From positions 3,782,001-3,846,000 of the forward strand of contig OZ257157.1 in NCBI GenBank assembly GCA_965279405.1: a stretch of 64,000 bases of DNA. The letters are read 5' to 3'. The notes beneath the pieces are model-generated. The model had not been told where the DNA came from. It made no database searches and saw only the letters and a program-made list of their open reading frames with translations. The DNA is from CBDDIP01 sp965279405. GTDB taxonomy: Bacteria; Actinomycetota; Acidimicrobiia; Acidimicrobiales; Ilumatobacteraceae. Of this stretch, positions 43,493-51,627 are shown piece after piece; within the stretch, counting starts at the first letter, position 1; each line of letters begins with the position of its first letter. The position numbers were made by a program, and so were the translations under genes.

Positions 43493-44884
43493 TCAGACGT
43501 CGACCGGGGCGATGTCGTCGGCAGTCAGCGTGGTCAGCTGCTCCTCCGACGGCTCGTCGAGGGGAGCGAGGCGCATCGCCTGGTGGGCGATCGCCGTCTC
43601 GAACAGGTTGCGCACGAAGCGGGCGTTGCCGAAGCCGCGGGTGCGTGGCTCGATGCTGATCAGGTGGCGCACACCGGCGAGTGCGTCGTCGGTGCACGAG
43701 TAGCGGTTGGTCTCGCCGAGTCGGAGGAAGATGCCGACGAGCTCGTCGTCGGTGTAGTCGGGGAAGGAGATCGTGCGCGTGAAGCGGCTCTTCAAACCCG
43801 GGTTGGCGTCGATGAACTCGGCCATCTCGACCGGGTAGCCGGCGGCGACGATCGCCAGGTCCTCGCGGTGGTCCTCCATGAACTTGACGAGCGTGTCGAT
43901 GGCCTCGCGTCCGAAGTCGTTGTCGCCGCCGCGGGCGAGCGCGTACGCCTCGTCGACGAGGAGCATTCCGCCGAGGGCCGCGTTCAACGCTTCGCCGGTC
44001 TTCAGCGCGGTCTGGCCGACGTAGCCGGCGACGAGCTTGGAGCGATCGGTCTCGACGAGCTGGCCCTTCGAGACGACGCCGATGCTGCGGTAGATCTGCG
44101 ACAGGAGCCGGGCGACGGTGGTCTTGCCGGTGCCGGGGTTGCCGGTGAAGACGAGGTGATGACTGGTCTCGATGACGGGAAGCCCGCGCTCGCCTCGAAG
44201 TTGTTGCACTTGCAACAAACTGCTCAGACGACGAACCTCCGCCTTCACGTTGGCCAGCCCGACGAGCTGATCGAGCTGAGCCAGCAGCTGCTCGAGCGGA
44301 ACCGCGGGTGTCGTCGGCGCGGCGTCGAGGGTGGGTGAGGGTGTCGGAGCCGCCGCGGAGCCCTGCGTGGCGGGCTTGATCGGTGCCGGTTGGCCGGGGC
44401 GAGCAACGCCGACGGCGTCGAGGTGGTGGAGCATCGACGTGCGCAGGCGATCGATGGCGTCGAGCTCGGCGGGGGAGGGCACGAGGTCGAGCGCCGCGGT
44501 GACGTGGGCCAGGCGCAGGGCGAGCTCGTAGTAGCGCTGGGCGCGGGTGCCGCCATCGCGGGCGTCCGCTCGGGCGAGGAGGTCGAACAGCACGCTCGGC
44601 TGGGCGAGCCAGTCGGTGGCCCGTTCGAGCACGCCGGCGTCGCGCAGCGCCATCGCCGAGGTGACCAGTGGCGGGTCGAGCAGTGGACCGACGGCGTCGA
44701 GGTAGCCGTCGAGCTCGGCCTCGGTGAAGCGGCCGTCGCTGGCGATGATCGCTGCGGCGATGTTGGCTGCCTCGACCGTCACGTCGGCGAGGTGTGCCGC
44801 GGCCTGGCGCCCGCTCAACGTCCCGAGGTCGCCCGCCACCGCGTCGATGAACCCCCGCACCGGCAACTCCAACGCCCCAGACAT
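43493..44884 (-). CDS. CbxX/EccA-like AAA+ ATPase with N-terminal TerB-like region
   Basis: A 463-residue protein. Residues 1-150 are helical, with AAAIIASDGRFTEAELDGYLDAVGPLL like a TerB/tellurite-type fold. A Pro/Ala linker (about 165-195) leads to a CbxX/CfqX AAA+ module. It has Walker A GNPGTGKTT, Walker B LLVDEAYAL, the pore-loop region GYVGQTA and the sensor segment SRFTRTISFPDYTDDEL. Relatives include Rubisco activase CbbX and the type VII secretion protein EccA. Neither Rubisco nor ESX genes are near. It may be a remodelling ATPase for an unknown client. Confidence 0.85.
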   Translation of the reverse strand: MSGALELPVRGFIDAVAGDLGTLSGRQAAAHLADVTVEAANIAAAIIASDGRFTEAELDGYLDAVGPLLDPPLVTSAMALRDAGVLERATDWLAQPSVLFDLLARADARDGGTRAQRYYELALRLAHVTAALDLVPSPAELDAIDRLRTSMLHHLDAVGVARPGQPAPIKPATQGSAAAPTPSPTLDAAPTTPAVPLEQLLAQLDQLVGLANVKAEVRRLSSLLQVQQLRGERGLPVIETSHHLVFTGNPGTGKTTVARLLSQIYRSIGVVSKGQLVETDRSKLVAGYVGQTALKTGEALNAALGGMLLVDEAYALARGGDNDFGREAIDTLVKFMEDHREDLAIVAAGYPVEMAEFIDANPGLKSRFTRTISFPDYTDDELVGIFLRLGETNRYSCTDDALAGVRHLISIEPRTRGFGNARFVRNLFETAIAHQAMRLAPLDEPSEEQLTTLTADDIAPVDV

Positions 44885-44891
44885 CCCCCCG

Positions 44892-44897
44892 ACTCTA
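44892..44897 (-). promoter_or_regulatory. -10 box TAGAGT, leaderless position
   Basis: Seven bases separate the box from ATG 44884 of the AAA+ gene. Confidence 0.5.
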
Positions 44898-44961
44898 CGT
44901 TCCCCACCCCAACCGCCCCCGCCCCACCCCCCGCCCGCCCATCCAGCCCATCCAGCCTCAT

Positions 44962-45053
44962 CCGTGAGTTTCGGTCACCACCGAAGTGGTTGGGACTCAC
45001 GGACGTCATCATCCGTGAGTTTCAGCGACCGCAAAGGTGGCCCAAGCTCACGC
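44962..45053. repeat. Two 41-bp palindromic units, locus B, 3' side
   Basis: Units lie at 44962-45002 and 45013-45053 with a 10-nt spacer. The first has outer arms CCGTGAGT/ACTCACGG and inner ACCAC/GTGGT. The second is more diverged (right end GCTCACGC). The stop codon of the minus-strand gene lies in the right arm of the second unit. Confidence 0.88.
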
Positions 45054-46001
45054 GGCGGATCGGAGGCGGTGCCAGACGTGTAGGAGCTCGGCGGTCGTGC
45101 GAGCCAGCCGGTGGTCGATGTCGTCGTCGGTGACCCGGTCGACGACCCAGCCGAGTGCCCGGGCCTGGCGGTCGTTCTGCTTGTCGCGCTGCGCGTCGAC
45201 CCGTCCGCCATGCCACTCGATGTGATCCACCGGGATGGCCCACTTCAGCGACGGCACGGCGATGTCGGCGTGAATCGTCCACCCGCTGGGTAGTGGGATC
45301 GGGTGCTGACGGGTCATGCCGGTGACACCGGCGGATCGGAGTGCGTCGAACAACTTCACCTCGAGGTGCGAATCAGCTGGTTTCAGCCACTCCGGACGGC
45401 GGTTGATGACTCGAGCGAAGCGGGTCGAGCCCGGCCGCGCCCGGTGGAACAGACGTCGGCCGGTGTCCAGCAACGTCGGCATCGTGCACCAACGTCGATC
45501 GAGCACCTGCTCGATGGCCGACTCCAGATCGAGGTCGTCAAGATCGAACGCGAGGTCGAACAGCAGCCGTGGCGGGCTGGCGACTCGGATGCCGTCCTCT
45601 CGGATGACGATGTCGGACGGATCGAGCGCGTTGCACCGGCGCTGCAGCACGCCGGGAACATTGAACGCGTTGGCGAAGTGAGGCAGCCGCACGGCGATCG
45701 TTGAGTCCACGCCGATCGCGCCCATACGTCGGACGCCCCACAGACGTCCGCCGGCACGACCCGTGATGAACACATCGGGACGTGCGAGGCAGTAGGCGAG
45801 GCATCGGGACTCCAGCGTCTCGGGCGTCGAGGTCAGGCGGTACACGCCACGGACGACCGGCACCAGCAGCCGGGCGTCGACGAGTCGCTCACGTTGGCGC
45901 GCGGAGACGTCGAGTGCAGCGATCTCGCTCGCGGCGATGACGCCGTGCCGGCTGCGGCAGCGATCTCCGATGACGGCAAGCGAGGTCAGGGGACTGGACA
46001 T
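45048..46001 (-). CDS. AbiEi-like wHTH protein with DUF559-like nuclease-fold C-terminus, locus B
   Basis: A 317-residue paralogue of the locus A protein. Matching blocks include RGVYRL, SRCLAYCLARPDVFITGRAGGRLWGVRRMG (A: HPDGFVTGPTGGRLLGLRRMG), RVASPPRLLFDLAFDL, RARPGSTRF and DRVT. Residues 1-55 form a winged helix. The C-terminal nuclease-like part has HLEVKLFDALRSAG (Glu214), Asp246 and Asp259. The position equivalent to Glu249 of protein A is Pro257, so catalysis may be lost or altered. No toxin partner is adjacent. Palindromic 41-bp units lie on both sides. The start at ATG 46001 gives a leader of the same length as in locus A. Confidence 0.8.
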   Translation of the reverse strand: MSSPLTSLAVIGDRCRSRHGVIAASEIAALDVSARQRERLVDARLLVPVVRGVYRLTSTPETLESRCLAYCLARPDVFITGRAGGRLWGVRRMGAIGVDSTIAVRLPHFANAFNVPGVLQRRCNALDPSDIVIREDGIRVASPPRLLFDLAFDLDDLDLESAIEQVLDRRWCTMPTLLDTGRRLFHRARPGSTRFARVINRRPEWLKPADSHLEVKLFDALRSAGVTGMTRQHPIPLPSGWTIHADIAVPSLKWAIPVDHIEWHGGRVDAQRDKQNDRQARALGWVVDRVTDDDIDHRLARTTAELLHVWHRLRSAA

Positions 46002-46047
46002 GGGGCTCTCCGCGCGTTCGACGAGGTGTCGGGGGAAGCCGCTCAGC

Positions 46048-46053
46048 ACCGTA
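46048..46053 (-). promoter_or_regulatory. -10 box TACGGT of locus B gene
   Basis: The box lies 46 nt before ATG 46001, the same distance as in locus A. The leader contains the shared segment GCGGCTTCCCC. Confidence 0.5.
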
Positions 46054-46074
46054 CCGGCCGATCGCCGGAGTCGA

Positions 46075-46166
46075 CCGTGAGTCTCAACCACCGCGGCGGG
46101 TGGTCAAACTCACGGATGTCTGGGTTCGTGAGTTTCGACACCGCTGGTGGTGGTTGGGACTCACGG
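46075..46166. repeat. Two 41-bp palindromic units, locus B, 5' side
   Basis: Units lie at 46075-46115 and 46126-46166 with a 10-nt spacer. Outer arms are CCGTGAGT/ACTCACGG and TCGTGAGT/ACTCACGG. The first unit is inverted relative to the other three of this locus. Confidence 0.9.
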
Positions 46167-46220
46167 ATGGATGGACGGGTGGGCTGGCTGGGTGGGGGTC
46201 GGCGGGGTGGGGGATTCCGA

Positions 46221-46251
46221 TTGACCGTGGGGTCAAGTCGGCTTGTAGGGT
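46221..46251 (+). promoter_or_regulatory. Promoter TTGACC-N19-TAGGGT, leaderless position
   Basis: The -35 is at 46221-46226 and the -10 at 46246-46251. Six bases separate the -10 from ATG 46258 of the MoxR gene. Confidence 0.55.
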
Positions 46252-46257
46252 GCCGAC

Positions 46258-47124
46258 ATGGCACCTCGTTTCGAGAGCGTCCAGCAGGTCCGTGATGGTC
46301 TGAAGGACGTCCACTACCTGGCCGACGACGGCATTGCCGGCGTCGCCTTCCTGGCTGATCGGCTGGGCAAGCCGGTCCTCGTCGAGGGGCCCGCGGGCAC
46401 CGGCAAGACGCAGCTGGCCAAGAGCATCGCCGAGATGACCGGCGCGCGCTTGATCCGCCTGCAGTGCTACGAGGGGCTCGACGAGTCCAAGGCGCTGTAC
46501 GAGTGGAACTACAAGAAGCAGCTGCTGCGCATCCAGGCCGACAAGAACAGCGACTCGTGGAACGAGATCCACGACGACATCTTCAGCGACGAGTTCCTCC
46601 TCACCCGTCCACTGCTCGAAGCGATCACCGCCGACGACCCCGTCGTGCTGCTGATCGACGAGGTCGACCGCGTCGAGGTCGAGACCGAGGCGCTGCTGCT
46701 CGAGATCCTCAGCGAGTACCAGGTCAGCATCCCCGAGCTGGGCACGATCACCGCCAAGCAGATCCCGATGGTGTTCCTCACCTCCAACAACACTCGCGAG
46801 CTGAGCGAGGCGTTGAAGCGCCGCTGCCTCTACCTCCACGTCGACTACCCCGACATGGATCGTGAGAAGGAGATCGTCGTCACCAAGGTGCCGGGCGTCA
46901 GCGACAACCTCGCCGACCAGATCGCCCGCATCGTGCGCAGCATCCGCCAGCTCGACCTGAAGAAGGCCCCGAGCGTCAGCGAGACCATCGACTGGGCCCG
47001 CACCCTCGTGCTGCTCGGCATCGAGCACATCGAGGCGCAGCAGGCCAAAGAGACGCTGCACATCCTGCTCAAGTACCAGACCGACATCGCCAAGGCGGCC
47101 AAAGAGCTGTCGGTCGACAAGTAA
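46258..47124 (+). CDS. MoxR-type AAA+ ATPase (CoxD-like)
   Basis: A 288-residue ATPase with Walker A GPAGTGKT (44-51), Walker B LLIDEVD (131-137), sensor 1 FLTSNNTRE and arginine finger KRRCLYLHVDYPD. MoxR ATPases work with VWA proteins as metal-cofactor or complex-assembly chaperones. The gene directly downstream encodes such a partner. The best match in style is CoxD of CO dehydrogenase maturation. The only molybdenum hydroxylase seen is the fragment at the start of the window, 46 kb away. Confidence 0.9.
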   Translation: MAPRFESVQQVRDGLKDVHYLADDGIAGVAFLADRLGKPVLVEGPAGTGKTQLAKSIAEMTGARLIRLQCYEGLDESKALYEWNYKKQLLRIQADKNSDSWNEIHDDIFSDEFLLTRPLLEAITADDPVVLLIDEVDRVEVETEALLLEILSEYQVSIPELGTITAKQIPMVFLTSNNTRELSEALKRRCLYLHVDYPDMDREKEIVVTKVPGVSDNLADQIARIVRSIRQLDLKKAPSVSETIDWARTLVLLGIEHIEAQQAKETLHILLKYQTDIAKAAKELSVDK

Positions 47125-47139
47125 GGGTGACACCCGAAC

Positions 47140-48576
47140 ATGCTTGATCTGCTGGCCGGCTTCGTCGTCGAGCTGCGCAACGCCGGGCTGCCGGTGTCGC
47201 TCACCGAGAACCTCGACGCGATGGAAGCGGTGCAGCACATCCCGATCGAGGATCGCGACGCGTTCAAGTACGCGCTCGCCGCCACGATGGTCAAGAACAA
47301 CGCGCACTGGCGCGCGTTCGAAACCGTCTTCGAGGTCTACTTCAGCCTGCGCGGCCCGGAGTACAAGATCGGTGAGGGCGGCGAGGACGACATCGACGAG
47401 ATGTGGCGCGAGATGCAGGAGCAGATGCGCCAGGGTGAAGGCAAGGGCTCCGGCGGCGGCATGGAGTCGATGACGCCCGAAGAGCTGGCCCAGATGTTGC
47501 TGCAGGCGCTGATGAACGGCGACCAGGCGATGATGCGCGCCCTCGCCCGCCAGGCCGTGCAGCGCTTCGCCGGCATGGAGCCGGGCCGCCCCGTCGGCGG
47601 CACGTACTACCTCTACCGCACGCTGCGGAACCTCGACCTCGACGGGATGATGGACAAGCTGATGGAGGCCTCCAAGCAGGAGGTCGGCGGCGAGCTCACC
47701 GCACTCGAGGAGCGCCTCGAGAAGGACGAGTACGAGAGCCGCATCGAGCAGTTCAAGAAGGAGATCGAGGCGGAGATCCGTCGCCGCCTCGTGGCCGACC
47801 GCGGTGCCGAGGCGATGGCCAAGACGCTGCGCAAGCCGCTGCCCGAAGACGTCGAGTTCATGCACGCGTCGCGTGACGAGATGCAGAGCCTGAAGAAGGC
47901 GCTCTACCCGCTGACCCGCAAGCTCGCCGCGCGCCTGACGCGCAAGCGCCGGCACGGACGCAAGGGTCCGCTCGACTTTCGCAACACGGTGCGCCACTCG
48001 CTCAGCTACGGCGGCGTGCCGGCCGAGCCGAAGTTCAAGTACCCGCGCCCGTCGAAGCCCGAGCTGATGGTCGTCGCCGACATCTCCGGATCGGTGGCGG
48101 CGTTCGCCCGCTTCACCCTGATGCTCGTCTACGCGCTGCAGGGTCAGTTCTCGAAGGTGCGCTCGTTCGTGTTCATCGACGGCATCGACGAGGTCACCGA
48201 CTACTTCAAGTCCACCGAGGACATCCAAGAGGCGATCCACCGCGTCAACACCGAGGCGGACGTCGTCTGGGTGGACGGCCACAGCGACTACGGGCATGCC
48301 TTCGAGGTGTTCTGGGAGCGCTACGGCAAGGACATCGGACCGAAGACCACCGTGCTGCTGCTCGGCGATGCGCGCAACAACTACCACGCCTCGCAGGCAT
48401 GGGTGGTCAAGGAGATCCGCCAGCGCGCCCGCCACGTGTACTGGTTGAACCCCGAGCCGCGCAGCTACTGGAACACCGGTGATTCGATCGTCGGCGACTA
48501 CGGCACGCACACCGACGGGGTCTACGAGTGCCGCAACCTCCGCCAGCTCGAAGGGTTCGTCGAGAAGCTGGCGTGA
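47140..48576 (+). CDS. VWA domain protein (CoxE-like)
   Basis: A 478-residue protein. The N-terminal region is helical, with a Gly/Met-rich low-complexity piece (about 95-125) and a charged coiled coil (about 180-230). The C-terminal CoxE-type VWA domain holds the metal-ion-dependent adhesion motif DISGS starting at Asp314. It forms a pair with the MoxR ATPase 15 bp upstream. The pair probably assembles or activates a metalloenzyme or membrane complex. Confidence 0.9.
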   Translation: MLDLLAGFVVELRNAGLPVSLTENLDAMEAVQHIPIEDRDAFKYALAATMVKNNAHWRAFETVFEVYFSLRGPEYKIGEGGEDDIDEMWREMQEQMRQGEGKGSGGGMESMTPEELAQMLLQALMNGDQAMMRALARQAVQRFAGMEPGRPVGGTYYLYRTLRNLDLDGMMDKLMEASKQEVGGELTALEERLEKDEYESRIEQFKKEIEAEIRRRLVADRGAEAMAKTLRKPLPEDVEFMHASRDEMQSLKKALYPLTRKLAARLTRKRRHGRKGPLDFRNTVRHSLSYGGVPAEPKFKYPRPSKPELMVVADISGSVAAFARFTLMLVYALQGQFSKVRSFVFIDGIDEVTDYFKSTEDIQEAIHRVNTEADVVWVDGHSDYGHAFEVFWERYGKDIGPKTTVLLLGDARNNYHASQAWVVKEIRQRARHVYWLNPEPRSYWNTGDSIVGDYGTHTDGVYECRNLRQLEGFVEKLA

Positions 48577-48655
48577 CCTGCCGCGTCGCGATGCGGCCGC
48601 TAACCTCCGCCGGATGCGAGCGGGGACCGGCGTTGGATAATCGGGGCATCAGCGC

Positions 48656-49648
48656 ATGAGTGCTGCACCGTTCGGGTTCGTGCTCGGCGTGGGTGTCGTC
48701 GCCGGCGTGAGCGAGTTCGTGCGTCAATTGCGCAACGCACGCCGACCCGTCGGCGTGCCGACGCCACCGATGCCGCCGCCGTTGTCGCGCGCCGAGTGGG
48801 AGCGGGTGATGCCGCCGTCGCGGTCCGCGTGGCGACCGCGCTGGGAAGCCGGCTACGTCGGCCCCGGCGAATGGGGCGACGACGACGACTGGGTGGCCGA
48901 CCTCGTCATCGGGCTGACCGCCACCGTGCTCGCCGTCCTCGCACTGGCCACTGCCGCGTCGATCGTGCCGTTCCTCATCTACTTCCTGCTCGGCTCCGCG
49001 CTGACGTTGGTCGTGCTCGGGGCGATCGCCTGGGTGCGCAGGGTGCCGTTGCCGCCGGGCGGCCGTCAGACGGTCGTGCGTTCGGGCGCCGTCGTCATCC
49101 TGGCCTGGGTCATGTTGGCCTGGGCCGAGCACACGACCTACAAGGGCATCAGCCGCGGCGACCTGCGCGACGCGCTGCTGGCCGTGAAGTTCAGCGATCG
49201 ACCGAGCACGCTCACCGAGACCTTCCACGGTTCCGGTTGGGGGCTGACCGCGACGATCATCCTCGGCAGCCTGGTGGCCATCGCGCTGGTGTGCCGGGCG
49301 ATCATCGACCTCGGGGCGATGTTCTCCGTGTCGCGGCTGGGTCGCGGCTCGCATCGCACCTTCGACGCCTGGATGGGCCAGTTCTACCGTCGGCGCCCGG
49401 CGCGCCTGTGGGTGACCTCGGCGCTCGCCGTCCTCGTCGGCTTCGTGCTCGCCGGCGGCGTGGCACTCGGCTGGTGGGATCGCGTCCAACGTGACGACCC
49501 GACGACGCCGACCTCGACGACGATCCCCGGCGTCGGCTCGACCGTCCCGGCCCGCACGCCGGAGACGGGCTCCTCGTTGGCCAGCGAGGCTCCGCCGGTG
49601 ACCGTCGACATCTCCGTCGAGGTCGGTGGGCCACCGCCGTCTCCGTGA
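48656..49648 (+). CDS. Hypothetical multi-pass membrane protein
   Basis: A 330-residue protein with an N-terminal hydrophobic segment and a Pro-rich soluble piece (30-75). It then has about four membrane segments (near 82-103, 104-122, 140-158, 198-218) and another at about 255-275. A Thr/Pro-rich tail follows. No family is recognised. It follows the VWA gene after 79 bp. A tiny leaderless-like frame (48614-48640) precedes it. Confidence 0.6.
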   Translation: MSAAPFGFVLGVGVVAGVSEFVRQLRNARRPVGVPTPPMPPPLSRAEWERVMPPSRSAWRPRWEAGYVGPGEWGDDDDWVADLVIGLTATVLAVLALATAASIVPFLIYFLLGSALTLVVLGAIAWVRRVPLPPGGRQTVVRSGAVVILAWVMLAWAEHTTYKGISRGDLRDALLAVKFSDRPSTLTETFHGSGWGLTATIILGSLVAIALVCRAIIDLGAMFSVSRLGRGSHRTFDAWMGQFYRRRPARLWVTSALAVLVGFVLAGGVALGWWDRVQRDDPTTPTSTTIPGVGSTVPARTPETGSSLASEAPPVTVDISVEVGGPPPSP

Positions 49649-49671
49649 ACCGACCCTGCCCCGGCTGACTG

Positions 49672-50091
49672 CTAGCGCGCCGCGTCGCGTCTGGTGCGCC
49701 AGTTGATGACGGTCTGCTCGACGTCGAGTGGCATCAGCGTGGAGGGTGGTCCGCTGATCGTGCCGCGGTTGACCTCACGGATGCGGTCGTTGATCTCGGC
49801 GACGATCTTGCGCACCGTGTGCTCGAGGATCGCCGCGTCGATCTTCACCCGCGCCTCGTCGAGCTCCTTGCGCACGGCGAGCGCCGGCGGCAGGAAGCTG
49901 ACCTCCTCGCGCTTGAGCTTCTCCTTCACCCACCAGTCCTCGTCGCGCACGACGTCGCCGGTGCCATCGAGCCCGGCCAACGGCTTGCCCGTGCCGGCAA
50001 GGCGATCGAACTGGCCGCGCTCGATGCCCTCGCGGATCTGCTGATCGACCCAGCTCTCCCAGCTGGCGCCCGGCGGTTTGCGCTCGGTCAT
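49672..50091 (-). CDS. DUF1992 / DnaJ-homologue subfamily C member 28-type protein
   Basis: A 139-residue protein. WVDQQIREGIERGQFDRLAGTGKPL, then RDEDWWVKEKLKREEVSFLPPALAVRKEL, is the DUF1992 signature. In spite of the DnaJ name there is no J domain. Function is unknown. It lies downstream of guaB on the same strand with an 18-bp gap, so it may be the last gene of the purine operon. Confidence 0.85.
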   Translation of the reverse strand: MTERKPPGASWESWVDQQIREGIERGQFDRLAGTGKPLAGLDGTGDVVRDEDWWVKEKLKREEVSFLPPALAVRKELDEARVKIDAAILEHTVRKIVAEINDRIREVNRGTISGPPSTLMPLDVEQTVINWRTRRDAAR

Positions 50092-50109
50092 CGGACCAGG
50101 TTCGCGCCG

Positions 50110-51627
50110 TCAGCCACGCGTCGAGTAGTTCGGCGCCTCTTTGGTGATCGTCACGTCATGCGGATGGCTCTCTTCGCGCCCGGCCGTGGTGACCTTCATG
50201 AACCTCGCCCCACCACGCAGCGACTCCAGCGTCGCTGCGCCGGCGTAGCCCATGCCGCTGCGCAACCCGCCGACGAGCTGGTAGACGACGTCGCCCAGGG
50301 TGCCGGCGTAGGCGACCCGACCCTCGATGCCCTCGGGCACGAGCTTGCGGGTTGCCGCGCCGACCGCGGTGTTGCGGGTGTTGGTCGAGCTCGACTGTGC
50401 GGACGCGTAGCGATCGGCGCCCAAGCCCTGCATGGCGCCCATCGAACCCATGCCCCGGTAGGTCTTGTAGCGACGGCCCTCGAACAGCTCCAGCTCGCCG
50501 GGCGCTTCGTCGGTGCCGGCCAGCATCGAGCCGAGCATGACGGTCTCGGCGCCGGCGGCGATGGCCTTGACGACATCGCCGGAGTAGGTGATCCCGCCGT
50601 CGGCGATGATCGGGATGCCCCGGCGGCGGGCGTGCTGAGCGGTGAACCAGATCGCCGACAGCTGCGGCATCCCGGCGCCGCTGACCACGCGAGTGGTGCA
50701 GATCGACCCGGCGCCGACGCCGACCTTCACCGCGTCGGCCCCGGCGTTGACCAGCGCATCGACGCCATCTTCGGTGACCACGTTGCCGGCGATCACGGGC
50801 AGCGACGGCCAGGCCGCCTTGATCCGCTCGATGGCCTTGATCACGCCGGCCGAGTGGCCGTGTGCGGTGTCGATGGCGACGGCGTCGACCTTGGTCGCGA
50901 CCAGCGCGTCGACGCGCTCTTCGAGGTCGGCGCCGACGCCCACGGCTGCGGCACAGCGCAAGCGGCCACCGCCGTCGCGCGTCGCGTTGGGGAACTCCTG
51001 GCGCTTGAGGATGTCCTTGACCGTGATCAATCCGATCAGGCGTTGGTCGTCGTCGACGAGCGGCAGCTTCTCGATGCGGTGCTTCTGCAGCAGCACCTTG
51101 GCCTCTTCGAGGGTGGTGCCCTCGCGCGCGGTGACCAGGCCGATGCTGGTCATGAACTCGGTGACCGGCCGGTCGTAGTCGGCAGCGCTGCAGAACCGCA
51201 GATCTCGGTTGGTGAGGATGCCGACGAGCCGGCCGGACGGATCGGTGATCGGCACGCCCGAGAACTTGAAGCGGTTCATCAGCTCCTCGGCGTCGTGCAA
51301 CGTGGCCGACGGGGGGAGGGTGACCGGGTCGGTGATCATCCCGCTCTGGCTGCGCTTGACCTTCTGCACCTCGGCTGCCTGATCGGCGATGGCCAGGTTG
51401 CGGTGGATCACGCCGATGCCGCCCTCGCGGGCAAGGGCGATGGCCATGCGCGCCTCGGTGACCTTGTCCATCGCCGCGGACACGACCGGGACGGCGAGCA
51501 CGATGTCGGCGGCAAAGGTGGCCGACGTGTCCACCGTGTCGGGCAGCACGTCGCTGTACCCGGGGACGACGACCACGTCGTCGAAGGTGAGGGCTTCGAA
51601 GCGGTCGAAGAATTCGCGGTTGCTCAT
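50110..51627 (-). CDS. guaB: IMP dehydrogenase
   Basis: A 505-residue enzyme that oxidises IMP to XMP, the committed step to GMP. The catalytic cysteine is Cys310 in GVGAGSICTTRVV. A pair of CBS domains lies at about 98-210. The flap and monovalent-cation region GSMGAMQGLGADRY is intact. The ATG overlaps the purN stop as ATGA, so guanine synthesis is coupled to the purine operon. Confidence 0.97.
   Translation of the reverse strand: MSNREFFDRFEALTFDDVVVVPGYSDVLPDTVDTSATFAADIVLAVPVVSAAMDKVTEARMAIALAREGGIGVIHRNLAIADQAAEVQKVKRSQSGMITDPVTLPPSATLHDAEELMNRFKFSGVPITDPSGRLVGILTNRDLRFCSAADYDRPVTEFMTSIGLVTAREGTTLEEAKVLLQKHRIEKLPLVDDDQRLIGLITVKDILKRQEFPNATRDGGGRLRCAAAVGVGADLEERVDALVATKVDAVAIDTAHGHSAGVIKAIERIKAAWPSLPVIAGNVVTEDGVDALVNAGADAVKVGVGAGSICTTRVVSGAGMPQLSAIWFTAQHARRRGIPIIADGGITYSGDVVKAIAAGAETVMLGSMLAGTDEAPGELELFEGRRYKTYRGMGSMGAMQGLGADRYASAQSSSTNTRNTAVGAATRKLVPEGIEGRVAYAGTLGDVVYQLVGGLRSGMGYAGAATLESLRGGARFMKVTTAGREESHPHDVTITKEAPNYSTRG

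Noticed and set aside
46084..48510. An 808-codon minus-strand frame opposite the MoxR-VWA genes.
   Set aside because: A shadow of two well-defined genes; it would also need to read through the locus B palindromes.
46258..48576. MoxR-VWA pair considered as CoxDE maturing the molybdenum hydroxylase at the window start.
   Set aside because: The two are 46 kb apart with no other cox genes; the link is not supported.
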